Source of the DNA: an uncultured Selenomonas sp.
Lineage (GTDB): Bacteria; Bacillota; Negativicutes; Selenomonadales; Selenomonadaceae
Direction of reading: 5' to 3'
NCBI GenBank assembly: GCA_945494195.1
Contig: CALYVJ010000010.1
Span: 1-16,499, forward strand
Length of the DNA stretch: 16,499 nucleotides
Both the position numbers and the translations under genes were made by a program. The notes under the pieces were generated by a model that ran no database searches, was not told the DNA's origin, and saw only the letters and a list, made by a program, of their open reading frames with translations. This document shows positions 6,499 to 13,574 of the stretch, in pieces. The first letter of the stretch is position 1. Each line of letters opens with the position of its first letter.

Positions 6499-7020
6499 TT
6501 ATTTGCTATCCTGGATACCTTCACCAATGCGGGTGATATCCCCGATAGCAACCTTATAAATCTTGTCACCGCTCTTGGCAATGACCGTCGGCGAACCATC
6601 CGAAATGCTTACGCCGGAAACCTTACCCTCAAGCTTTGTGGTAGTCTTCGTCTCTTTGCCATCGGCGTCCGTAGTAGTCGTAGTGACTGCCCACTGAACA
6701 TCCTTACCAATCATGCTGCTGAGCTGGCCAACGAGGACTGAAGTATCAATATTGCTAACCAAGTTCGACACATTCTTGAGTCCATCCGATACATTGGTCA
6801 TCTGCTCCAATGCCGAGAACTGCGCCAACTGGGCAAGGTACTCGCCGTTATCCTGCGGATCGAGCGGGTCCTGATATTTCATCTGGGTAACCAATAGCTG
6901 CAGAAATGCATCTTTTCCCAAGGTGGAATTATCCGTTTTATTGGCAGCCTGGGATGCCTCATAGGCCTCAGCCGTCATAGTTACACCACCCTTAGTGACG
7001 GTGTTAAGTACGTTTGACAT
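6499..7020 (-). CDS. flgD: Flagellar hook assembly (cap) protein FlgD
   Basis: 173 residues. FlgD forms the hook cap scaffold under which FlgE subunits polymerise. The signature is in the N-terminal third: LGKDAFLQLLVTQMKYQDPLDPQ near residues 34-56, followed by YLAQLAQFSALEQMTNV. The C-terminal part (about 95-165) is a short beta-rich region with LEGKVSGVSISDGSP, smaller than the full Fn3/FlgD-Ig pair of enteric FlgD. That shorter form is common in Firmicutes. The ATG is preceded by AGGAAG about 10 bases away. It sits between fliK and the small TIGR02530-type gene, in the standard Firmicutes hook block. Confidence 0.96.
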   Translation of the reverse strand: MSNVLNTVTKGGVTMTAEAYEASQAANKTDNSTLGKDAFLQLLVTQMKYQDPLDPQDNGEYLAQLAQFSALEQMTNVSDGLKNVSNLVSNIDTSVLVGQLSSMIGKDVQWAVTTTTTDADGKETKTTTKLEGKVSGVSISDGSPTVIAKSGDKIYKVAIGDITRIGEGIQDSK

Positions 7021-7040
7021 AGTTATTTCACTTCCTATCT

Positions 7041-8591
7041 TTAAATGCGATAATCTACGCCATCCGTAGCGTTTGTCGTTGTTCCCTGAATAGCTGCTGC
7101 CGAAAGAGTATCCGCCTCATCAGCGTAACCTTCTGCATCCATGGAAAGGATTCGGGCATTGCCGCTATGATTTCCCTGCTGATTCTGCCAAGCCTGCTGT
7201 CCCTGGTCCTGAGGTAGCTGTCCATCCGCCAGGCCAGCATAAACTTCCACGCTGTCCACTTTAAGTCCCTGATTGTTTAACTCCTGACGAAGCTGAACGA
7301 GAGAATTTTCAATAACCGCACGAACCTGTGCGTTATCACTATGGAACGAAGCATTGACCGAACCATTCTGGGTAACTGAAACCTTCAGCGTAAGTTCGCC
7401 AAGATGTTCCGGATTCAGCTTGATTACCATCTGCGTATCCGCTGCCCGGCGAATCAAGCGGGCCTGATCAACAATCTGGCGCGGAATATCAAAATCAGCC
7501 TGAGAGTGCTGTACTTCCTTCACATCTGCTGGTGCTGCCGTCCCCGTAAGGTTTTCCTGCAACTGCTGCTGGAATGGGCTTACTGCCTGATTATTGGCGT
7601 TGCCAGGAACCGGCACCTGAGGTTTATCTCCCACTGCCTCTTCAGCCAGCTGCTGAACCACCTTGCCGCCGTCAGCTACATTTATCTCAACAGCTTTCTG
7701 CTGTCTTCCCTGCTGATTTTGCGGATTCTGCTCTCCCTGCTGCATCATAGTCTGTTTGGCATCCATGTGGATAGGTGCCGTAACTGCTTCATTTTCCACG
7801 GAAACTGTCACATCCGGGAAAAGTTTCGATACCGGCTGGGAATCCTTTTCTGTAGTGGATAGCTGTGCAACTGCCAACGTCTGCTGCGGCACACGCATTT
7901 CTCCAACTGCCAGATTTTCAGCAACTGCTTCCTGCCAGTTCTGCTGCCCCGTCAAATTTTTCAAAACCGGTGCTTGGTTCGGCAAGTTTAACGGCTGCTG
8001 TCCCCCCTGCTTAACACTAAGGAGTTGTGCTTCCAAGTTGGTTGCCGGCTGCATCGGCTTAACGGCCGTATTTCCCACATTATCGGGCAGGATCTGCTGG
8101 ACCGGCTTGCTTTTCAGCTGCTGTCCCGACAGCATCGCCAAAAAGTCCCGATTTTTCAGTCCCTCTTCTTCCGACTGCGGAATAAGACTCTGGAGCTCCA
8201 CTGCCTTCGGCTCCTGTTTCGGTACAGGCCCCACCAGTTCCGCCTGACCTTCTTCCGAAAAGTCCAGCTCTACTACCGGTGTATCCGACTGTAGCACCGC
8301 CTGCTCTCCCTGTTCCGGCGATACAACAGTTAGCTGCTGACTAGCCGCAATCACTGCTGCCAGCGGATCTTTTGGCGCTTCCTCCATGACATCGCCATTA
8401 TCTGCTGCACTTCCCTGCGAATCATCAGTGGCTGCCTTGGTTATGGCATCCTGAACGTCCCTGTCAATTTTCCCCAAAGCTTCACCGAAGGAATCCTTGG
8501 TGGCATCTTTTCCAACAGCCATAGGGGGGTTCTTTCCCTGTGTATTGGCTGCTGCCTGAGGAACAACGGCCATCAAATTCTTTGTCTCCAC
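7041..8591 (-). CDS. fliK: Flagellar hook-length control protein FliK
   Basis: About 516 residues from the chosen start. FliK is exported during hook growth and switches the export gate from rod/hook to filament substrates. The N-terminal ~370 residues are low-complexity and Gln/Ala/Pro-rich, as expected of the ruler part. The conserved C-terminal hook-length domain is at about 370-455, with MVIKLNPEHLGELTLKV and RAVIENSLVQLRQELNNQGL. A Gln/Asn-rich tail follows. The start is ambiguous. The frame opens at a GTG at 8600, but AAGGAGG (8606-8600) touches that codon. The next in-frame GTG at 8591 has ideal 8-base spacing and is chosen. An ATG at 8573 is also possible through a coupled 6-codon mini-ORF. 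Downstream, flgD follows after 20 bp. Confidence 0.9.
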   Translation of the reverse strand: METKNLMAVVPQAAANTQGKNPPMAVGKDATKDSFGEALGKIDRDVQDAITKAATDDSQGSAADNGDVMEEAPKDPLAAVIAASQQLTVVSPEQGEQAVLQSDTPVVELDFSEEGQAELVGPVPKQEPKAVELQSLIPQSEEEGLKNRDFLAMLSGQQLKSKPVQQILPDNVGNTAVKPMQPATNLEAQLLSVKQGGQQPLNLPNQAPVLKNLTGQQNWQEAVAENLAVGEMRVPQQTLAVAQLSTTEKDSQPVSKLFPDVTVSVENEAVTAPIHMDAKQTMMQQGEQNPQNQQGRQQKAVEINVADGGKVVQQLAEEAVGDKPQVPVPGNANNQAVSPFQQQLQENLTGTAAPADVKEVQHSQADFDIPRQIVDQARLIRRAADTQMVIKLNPEHLGELTLKVSVTQNGSVNASFHSDNAQVRAVIENSLVQLRQELNNQGLKVDSVEVYAGLADGQLPQDQGQQAWQNQQGNHSGNARILSMDAEGYADEADTLSAAAIQGTTTNATDGVDYRI

Positions 8592-8615
8592 ATATTTCAC
8601 CTCCTTACATAGTAT

Positions 8616-8642
8616 CTATCGTTGAGAATCTGAAATCTCTTA
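8616..8642 (-). promoter_or_regulatory. Candidate sigma-28-type promoter before fliK
   Basis: Minus-strand TAAG (8642-8639), a 15-base spacer, then AACGATAG (8623-8616). The flagellar sigma-28/SigD consensus is about TAAA-N15-GCCGATAA, so this matches 3 of 4 and 5 of 8 positions with the CGATA core intact. It lies just after the terminator and would give a leader of roughly 20 bases before fliK. I found no good sigma-A or sigma-54 match in the same gap. The match is partial and the function is inferred. Confidence 0.45.
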
Positions 8643-8663
8643 AATTAAATTTCGCTATAAACC

Positions 8664-8693
8664 AAAAAAATCCTTCCTTATACAAGGAAGGAT
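8664..8693 (-). terminator. Intrinsic terminator between the MotE-like gene and fliK
   Basis: On the minus strand a perfect 10-bp stem (8684-8693 with 8670-8679) with a 4-base loop is followed directly by a run of seven T (8670-8664). It begins 7 bases after the upstream stop codon. This is a textbook rho-independent terminator in the direction of the operon. It would reduce or stop transcription from the rod/export block into the hook block, unless read-through is regulated. Confidence 0.9.
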
Positions 8694-8699
8694 CACTAT

Positions 8700-9323
8700 T
8701 TATGGATTATTTCCCTCGGAATTTTCCCCATTCGCCTTGTTCTGCTGTTCTTCCAGCATCTTGCGAACGTCTTCTTCCGTACTCATTTTCTTCTGGGTTC
8801 CCTCATACATGATTTGCGTTAACCTAGCGGTTTTCGATGCTTCAAATTCAGACATAACCTTTGCGGCGTTCCCCTCATCCATACGTTGAAGAATCGCAAT
8901 GCAAAGATCGTCATCCAGGGCATCCATTGCCTCAGCAGCATCACGCGGCTTCATTTCGTTATACAACCGCGCTAATTTGGATACGCGTTTTTTTTCAGCT
9001 GCCTCGCGCTCCTTCATCTGCTTCTCAATTTCTTTTTTGGAAATCGTTATCTTCTTGGACTCTTTCTTGTCCTCTTTACTCGGTTTTACATCTTCCACCG
9101 GCGTATTTTCCATTTCATTTTGGGACGGAGCCGGTTTTACGAAATACTGACCAATCACCGGCAATTTGTAAAGGCCAAGTTTCTCATTGGCTTCCTGCGT
9201 ATCAAATAGCCGCAGATAGATGCCCAGAACAAAGCCACCGATAATAAGTACCAGCAACAGGAAGAGCATCAGCAGCAGCTTTGCTATTTTCTTTCCTTTT
9301 TTCTTTGGCTGTTCATCTGCCAT
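8700..9323 (-). CDS. MotE/YlxF-like flagellar membrane protein with MgtE-N-like domain
   Basis: 207 residues. The order is a short Lys-rich cytoplasmic tail, one membrane helix at about 13-37, a Lys/Glu-rich linker and coiled coil at about 75-120, and an MgtE N-domain-like helical segment at about 114-175 with KLARLYNEMKPRDAAEAMDALDD. This architecture matches MotE of epsilonproteobacteria, described as a stator-scaffold chaperone, and the B. subtilis YlxF family found before fliK. The most likely role is at the motor periphery near the stator or FliL, with the helical domain in the periplasm. Its first five residues (MADEQ) are the same as those of FliL here. The ribosome site is GGCAGG about 9 bases before the ATG, after a 47 bp gap. 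A strong terminator follows the stop codon, ending this block. Confidence 0.82.
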   Translation of the reverse strand: MADEQPKKKGKKIAKLLLMLFLLLVLIIGGFVLGIYLRLFDTQEANEKLGLYKLPVIGQYFVKPAPSQNEMENTPVEDVKPSKEDKKESKKITISKKEIEKQMKEREAAEKKRVSKLARLYNEMKPRDAAEAMDALDDDLCIAILQRMDEGNAAKVMSEFEASKTARLTQIMYEGTQKKMSTEEDVRKMLEEQQNKANGENSEGNNP

Positions 9324-9370
9324 TGTATTACCTGCCTTTATCTATAATTCCACTGTACCTCTATCATCAA

Positions 9371-9967
9371 TCAACGATAGATATCCAACACCTTGTTAAC
9401 GTAATTCTGTGTCTCCCGATAGGGAGGAATCCCACCATAATTTTTTACCGCGTTCGGCCCCGCATTATAAGCAGCTACCGCCTTGCGGATATCCCCATCA
9501 AACGTATCCAACATCTGGCGAAGGTACTTGGCACCCCCTTCAATATTGGATTTCTTATCGTAGGGGTTAACTCCCAAAGCAGCCGCCGTATCCGGCATAA
9601 GCTGCATAACTCCGATTGCCCCAGCAGAAGAAGTTTCATTCTGGTTACCGCCAGATTCTACTTCCGCCACGGCCGCCACCAGCTTCGGATCGACATTATA
9701 TTTACGGGCCGCCTCATCAATCATCGTGGATAAACTCTGATCCGCCAACGGCAGACTTTGATTTACCGAATAAGAGGGGTACGATTTTTTTGCCGGCGTA
9801 ACTGCCGTCGGGGCGGCCTGTGCCCTTTCCGCTTGCTCAGTCTTCTGCATTTCCCGCTTGAGGGTATTCTGAAAATCCATTCCCGGAACCCCCCTTGGCA
9901 TTCCGAATCGTTCCTGAAGTTGTGTAATCCGGGCTTGTACTGCTCTTACCCCTGATAAGTTTATCAT
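9371..9967 (-). CDS. Soluble lytic transglycosylase-type muramidase
   Basis: 198 residues with a C-terminal SLT/goose-lysozyme-like domain at about 75-198. Catalytic elements seen are VESGG with the probable general acid E104, the AIGVMQLMP motif at 117-125, and AYNAGP near 166-171. Such enzymes cleave peptidoglycan glycan strands and leave 1,6-anhydromuramoyl ends. The N-terminal ~70 residues contain a short amphipathic helix and a Gln/Ala/Pro-rich linker but no Sec signal peptide or membrane segment. The start overlaps the fliJ stop as ATGA, so it is co-translated with export genes. The likely role is opening the cell wall for rod passage, analogous to the muramidase domain of FlgJ, possibly after export by the flagellar apparatus. 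Fold and chemistry are well supported; the flagellar role is inferred from position. Confidence 0.9.
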   Translation of the reverse strand: MINLSGVRAVQARITQLQERFGMPRGVPGMDFQNTLKREMQKTEQAERAQAAPTAVTPAKKSYPSYSVNQSLPLADQSLSTMIDEAARKYNVDPKLVAAVAEVESGGNQNETSSAGAIGVMQLMPDTAAALGVNPYDKKSNIEGGAKYLRQMLDTFDGDIRKAVAAYNAGPNAVKNYGGIPPYRETQNYVNKVLDIYR

Positions 9968-10428
9968 AAAGCTTCCCCCGCTTTCCTTCTCATGGTCAAC
10001 TGCAGGCCAATCTCATCAAGCATCTTCTGCTCTTCCTGCATCGCTTCTTCCCTGTACTCTTGAAGCCTTTTCTCCTTCAACTGCTCAATGCTCTTCAAAT
10101 AACTCATGACATCCATGAGCTCCTTTAGCTTCTTCTGCCGTTCGTTACGCATCTGCAAAAGGATTCCCTGCTGCATTTCAATCTGCTCACGCTTCCAAGC
10201 AAAAAAACTATTAAAAGTCATCAGCCGTCCTACCGTCACTTTCGTGCCCTCCATAGAAAGAGCCTCATACTCCTGCTGCCCCTGCTGCATTTCCCTTAAT
10301 AATCCATCCAAAGCCTCACGAGCCTCTTCTACCTTTCGGGAGGCTTCCGCAAAAGCAACTTCCGCATCTTCTTTTTTCATACGGGTGACTTTCAACAGCG
10401 TTTCCAGTTGGAATTTGAACTTCTTCAT
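9964..10428 (-). CDS. fliJ: Flagellar export chaperone FliJ
   Basis: 154 residues, almost wholly predicted alpha-helical coiled coil and rich in Glu, Lys, Gln and Met. FliJ is the central stalk of the FliI hexamer, an analogue of F1 gamma, and cycles chaperones to the export gate. The opening MKKFKFQLETLLKVTRMKKE is the standard FliJ N-terminus. An alternative ATG four bases upstream is in the wrong frame. The ribosome site is modest (a GGTGAG at the fliI stop), which suggests coupling to fliI. Its stop overlaps the start of the following transglycosylase as ATGA. Sequence conservation in this family is low, so the call rests on the N-terminus, helical composition and position after fliI. Confidence 0.93.
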   Translation of the reverse strand: MKKFKFQLETLLKVTRMKKEDAEVAFAEASRKVEEAREALDGLLREMQQGQQEYEALSMEGTKVTVGRLMTFNSFFAWKREQIEMQQGILLQMRNERQKKLKELMDVMSYLKSIEQLKEKRLQEYREEAMQEEQKMLDEIGLQLTMRRKAGEAL

Positions 10429-10433
10429 TCATC

Positions 10434-11771
10434 TCACCCGGATATTCCTATCAGCTTATTCTCAGTATCTTCGTATGAGTCTACCTCAAAGATTCCCTGA
10501 CACAAGAACTCATTGATGGAATCGATTTTAGCAATCGCTTCATCAATTTTCGCACTCGATCCTTTGACATAAGCACCGATGTGAATCAAATCCTCTGCAT
10601 CACGATATACAGCCATCAACTGCCGCATCTGCTGGGCAGCCTTCAAATGTTCTGGCGATACGACCTCATTCATGACACGACTGACACTGGGCATAATATC
10701 AATTGCCGGAAAATGATTCTGCGCGGCAATATTACGGCTCAAAACAATATGCCCGTCCAAAATACTTCGAACAGCATCAGCAATCGGTTCATTCATATCA
10801 TCGCCATCAACCAGGACCGTATAGATTCCCGTAATCGATCCCCGTTCGCTGGTTCCCGCTCGCTCCAAAAGCCGCGGCAACATAGCAAATACCGACGGCG
10901 TGTAACCACGGGTAGCCGGTGGCTCACCAATAGTAAGCCCTACTTCACGCTGAGCCATGGCAAAACGCGTTACCGAATCCATCATCAAAATGACCTTGCG
11001 GCCTTGATCGCGGAAATATTCCGCGATGGCCGTAGCCGTCATAGCGCCTTTGATACGAACCAGCGCCGGCTGGTCGGAAGTAGCCACTACGACTACGGAA
11101 CGCTTCATGCCTTCTTCCCCAAGGTCACGCTCAATAAAATCCCGGACCTCACGACCACGCTCCCCCACCAAGGCGATAACACTTATATCTGCTTCGGTGT
11201 TACGGGCTATCATGGATAGTAGCGTAGATTTTCCCACACCAGAACCAGCCATGATACCAATTCGCTGTCCTTCCCCCATTGTTATCAAGCCATCGATAGC
11301 CCGAACTCCCACATAGAGATTCTCGTGAATGCGCGGGCGGCTAAGCGGTGCTGGTGGATCAGCCTGCAACGGATATTCTTCCTGGCATAGCAGCGGTCCC
11401 TTATCATCCATGGGATTTCCCAGGCCATCCAACACTCTTCCCAAGAGTTCAGGCCCTACTTTAACATTTAACATCTTCTGGGCCGACACTACCTCACATC
11501 CAGGACCAATGCCCTGCATTTCACCGACAGGCATCAACATGACATAACCTTCCCGGAAGCCTACCACTTCTGCCGGGATAGGAGCCACGTCCGCCAGTCG
11601 AGAATGAACGTAACAAAGCTCACCAACACTGACTGTCGGACCTTGTGACTCAATAACCAGTCCGATTACCTGCGTAACCTTGCCTGTCAATTTCATGGAT
11701 GGACAAGTTCTCACCGCCTCGGTGAATTTGGTAATATTCAATTGGAAGCTTTTGCCACTCTCTTCACTCAT
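10434..11771 (-). CDS. fliI: Flagellum-specific export ATPase FliI
   Basis: 445 residues from the chosen start. FliI is the hexameric, F1-beta-like ATPase that helps unfold and deliver export substrates. Seen directly are Walker A AGSGVGKST (about 175-183), LVGERGREV with the catalytic glutamate near 204, Walker B VILMMDSVTRFA with D265, and the flagellar/type III motif GEPPATRGYTPSVFAMLPRLLERAG. The reading frame is open 90 bases further upstream, but that extension lies inside fliH and is Cys/Gly-rich without family character. The ATG used here overlaps the fliH stop as ATGA, which decides the start. fliJ follows after 5 bases, keeping the FliH-FliI-FliJ complex genes together. Confidence 0.97.
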   Translation of the reverse strand: MSEESGKSFQLNITKFTEAVRTCPSMKLTGKVTQVIGLVIESQGPTVSVGELCYVHSRLADVAPIPAEVVGFREGYVMLMPVGEMQGIGPGCEVVSAQKMLNVKVGPELLGRVLDGLGNPMDDKGPLLCQEEYPLQADPPAPLSRPRIHENLYVGVRAIDGLITMGEGQRIGIMAGSGVGKSTLLSMIARNTEADISVIALVGERGREVRDFIERDLGEEGMKRSVVVVATSDQPALVRIKGAMTATAIAEYFRDQGRKVILMMDSVTRFAMAQREVGLTIGEPPATRGYTPSVFAMLPRLLERAGTSERGSITGIYTVLVDGDDMNEPIADAVRSILDGHIVLSRNIAAQNHFPAIDIMPSVSRVMNEVVSPEHLKAAQQMRQLMAVYRDAEDLIHIGAYVKGSSAKIDEAIAKIDSINEFLCQGIFEVDSYEDTENKLIGISG

Positions 11772-12553
11772 AACATTACATCCCGTACCGCTTGCTTCAA
11801 AAGTTCTATCCTGGTTGCCAAGCGGGCATCCACACTGCCATTCGGCGTCTCGATAAGACAATCTCCTGGCTTCAAGCTTTCATCCGACGTAACAGTCAGT
11901 ACAGCATCGCCATAGGTCAAAATCGTACGGAACTCATCCCGGGCCATCAGCACCAAATCATAACTATCCGGCGGAACATGAACGATGAGTTCCTTTTGAT
12001 TTTTAACTTTGAGAATGGCATCCTTTACCATTGGCAGGACAACCTGCGGAACATCAATAAAGTGCTGTGGCAGCACCTTGTCGACGACACTCATCGCAAT
12101 GGTTATCACGTCCTGTTCGGCCTGTTGCACATAATCACGCGAAGCCTTATGCGCATCAGCCAGGGTCTTTTCTGCCTTAGCATTTGCCTGGCGGATAAGA
12201 TCTGCCATCTCTTCGCGAACCTTCTGCTCCCCTTCATCATGCCCAGCTTCATAACCTTCTCTGCGGCCTGCCTGCTGTGCCTGCTCCTTGAGCGCTTCAA
12301 TTTTCTGTTGTGCCTCTGCCAGCATTCGGTCGCGCTCAGTCTGTGCCTCCTGCTTGATTATTTCAGCATTTATCTTGGCATCTTTGAGCATTTCCGAGGC
12401 CCGCTGCTCTTTGCTAGCAATTTCAGCCATTATATGGGCGCGGGCCTCATCGTCCATCGTCATATCTGCCACAGACTCCTGTTTAGGTGGCTCCGGCGTA
12501 TCGATAAAATGAGGGTTGTCTTTCCATACAGCGGCTTTGATAACCTTAGACAA
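11768..12553 (-). CDS. fliH: Flagellar assembly protein FliH, TTG start
   Basis: 261 residues. FliH is the stator-like regulator of the export ATPase FliI and tethers the FliI complex to the C ring. The N-terminal half is a long charged helix (about residues 35-150), followed by a globular FliH/V-ATPase-E-like domain. Residues 96-108 show consecutive GxxxG repeats (G96, G100, G104, G108), a hallmark of FliH helix dimerisation. The start codon is TTG, overlapping the last 8 bases of fliG, with GGGAG about 9 bases upstream inside fliG. I see no in-frame ATG that fits better. The stop overlaps the fliI start as ATGA. Weak TTG initiation plus coupling may hold FliH at a set ratio to FliG and FliI. 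That ratio control is inference. Confidence 0.94.
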   Translation of the reverse strand: MSKVIKAAVWKDNPHFIDTPEPPKQESVADMTMDDEARAHIMAEIASKEQRASEMLKDAKINAEIIKQEAQTERDRMLAEAQQKIEALKEQAQQAGRREGYEAGHDEGEQKVREEMADLIRQANAKAEKTLADAHKASRDYVQQAEQDVITIAMSVVDKVLPQHFIDVPQVVLPMVKDAILKVKNQKELIVHVPPDSYDLVLMARDEFRTILTYGDAVLTVTSDESLKPGDCLIETPNGSVDARLATRIELLKQAVRDVML

Positions 12554-13574
12554 TCATCTCGTCTCCCTGTCCACGCGAAACAACAATCTCGCCCTTGTCC
12601 TCCAGCGTGCGGATGACATTGACGACCTTCTGCTGCGCTTCTTCGACATCGCGGATCTTGACCGGTCCCATGAACTCGATTTCCTCACGCAGCATGTCGG
12701 CAGCACGTTTCGACATATTCTTGTAGACTTTGTCGGCAACTTCCTGCGGCGTAGCCTTGAGAGCCAGCGACAAATCCTTCGTATCTACCTCGCGAAGCAC
12801 CATCTGCAGCGAACGGTCGTCGAGCTGAACGATATCCTCGAATACGAACATGAGTCGTTTGATTTCTTCGGCCAACTCTGGGTTGTCCACTTCGAGGGTT
12901 TCGATAATAGACTTCTCAGTCGTACGGTCGACGCGGTTAAGTACCTCGACAATAGCCTTGACACCACCGGCAGAAGTGAAGTCCTGCGTAACCAATGTCG
13001 AAAGCTTGCGCTCCAGCACACGCTCAATTTCTCGAATAATATCTGGAGACGTACGATCCATCTGAGCAATTCGTTTAGCAACATCAGCCTGTGCATCCGG
13101 AGACAGCGACCCTAAAACGGTTGCTGCCTGATCCGGATCCAAATATGCCATGATAAGTGCGATCGTCTGCGGATGTTCGTTCTGGATAAAGTTCATGAGC
13201 TGAGACGGATCGGTCTTGCGCAGGAAGTCGAATGGACGAACCTGTAAGCTTGTCGTAAGGCGATTGATAATATCCATCGCTTTTTCGGACCCCAATGCCT
13301 TTTCGAGGACATTCTGTGCGTACTCCAAGCCGCCACTGGATATATAATCCTTGGCCATCGCCATCTGGTAAAACTCACTGATTACCGCAGCTTTCTGCTC
13401 TGCGCTTACCTGCTTATGATTGGCAATCTCCAGTGTTATTTTTTCAATTTCTTCATCATCAAGATGCTGGAACAGCTTGGCCGAATACTCCGTGCCAAGT
13501 GCTATAAACAGTATCGCAACCTTCTCCTGATTGGAAAGTTCCGATTCACTGTCTCCATACATATCAAATGCCAT
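12546..13574 (-). CDS. fliG: Flagellar motor switch protein FliG
   Basis: 342 residues. FliG is the rotor protein that binds FliF, FliM and the stator and generates torque. The middle domain has NEHPQTIALIMAYLDPDQ, with the EHPQ FliM-binding motif at residues 133-136. A hinge and armadillo segment follows (GGVKAIVEVLN, about 203-213), then the MFVFEDI motif at 242-248. The C-terminal torque helix contains R290, E297 and E298, aligning with E. coli R281, D288 and D289 with conservative Asp-to-Glu changes. The ribosome site CGGAGG lies inside the last codons of fliF, and the start is adjacent to the fliF stop. The end overlaps fliH by 8 bases. This tight packing suggests coupled synthesis of MS ring, rotor and export ATPase regulator. 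Confidence 0.98.
   Translation of the reverse strand: MAFDMYGDSESELSNQEKVAILFIALGTEYSAKLFQHLDDEEIEKITLEIANHKQVSAEQKAAVISEFYQMAMAKDYISSGGLEYAQNVLEKALGSEKAMDIINRLTTSLQVRPFDFLRKTDPSQLMNFIQNEHPQTIALIMAYLDPDQAATVLGSLSPDAQADVAKRIAQMDRTSPDIIREIERVLERKLSTLVTQDFTSAGGVKAIVEVLNRVDRTTEKSIIETLEVDNPELAEEIKRLMFVFEDIVQLDDRSLQMVLREVDTKDLSLALKATPQEVADKVYKNMSKRAADMLREEIEFMGPVKIRDVEEAQQKVVNVIRTLEDKGEIVVSRGQGDEMIV

Noticed and set aside
9324..9370. Weak sigma-A-like pair (TTGATG, 18 bases, TATAGA) before the MotE-like gene
   Set aside because: Both boxes match only 4 of 6 and the spacing is not ideal, so it is not distinguishable from chance.
11772..11861. 90-base upstream extension of the fliI frame
   Set aside because: It lies within fliH and has no family similarity. 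The ATGA overlap start at 11771 gives the usual FliI N-terminus.
11792..12616. 274-codon open frame on the plus strand opposite fliH
   Set aside because: It is antisense to a clear fliH, has Cys/Leu/His-rich composition typical of a shadow frame, and has no recognisable domain or ribosome site.
12516..13115. 199-codon open frame on the plus strand opposite fliG
   Set aside because: Antisense shadow of a strongly conserved fliG; no domain or ribosome site.
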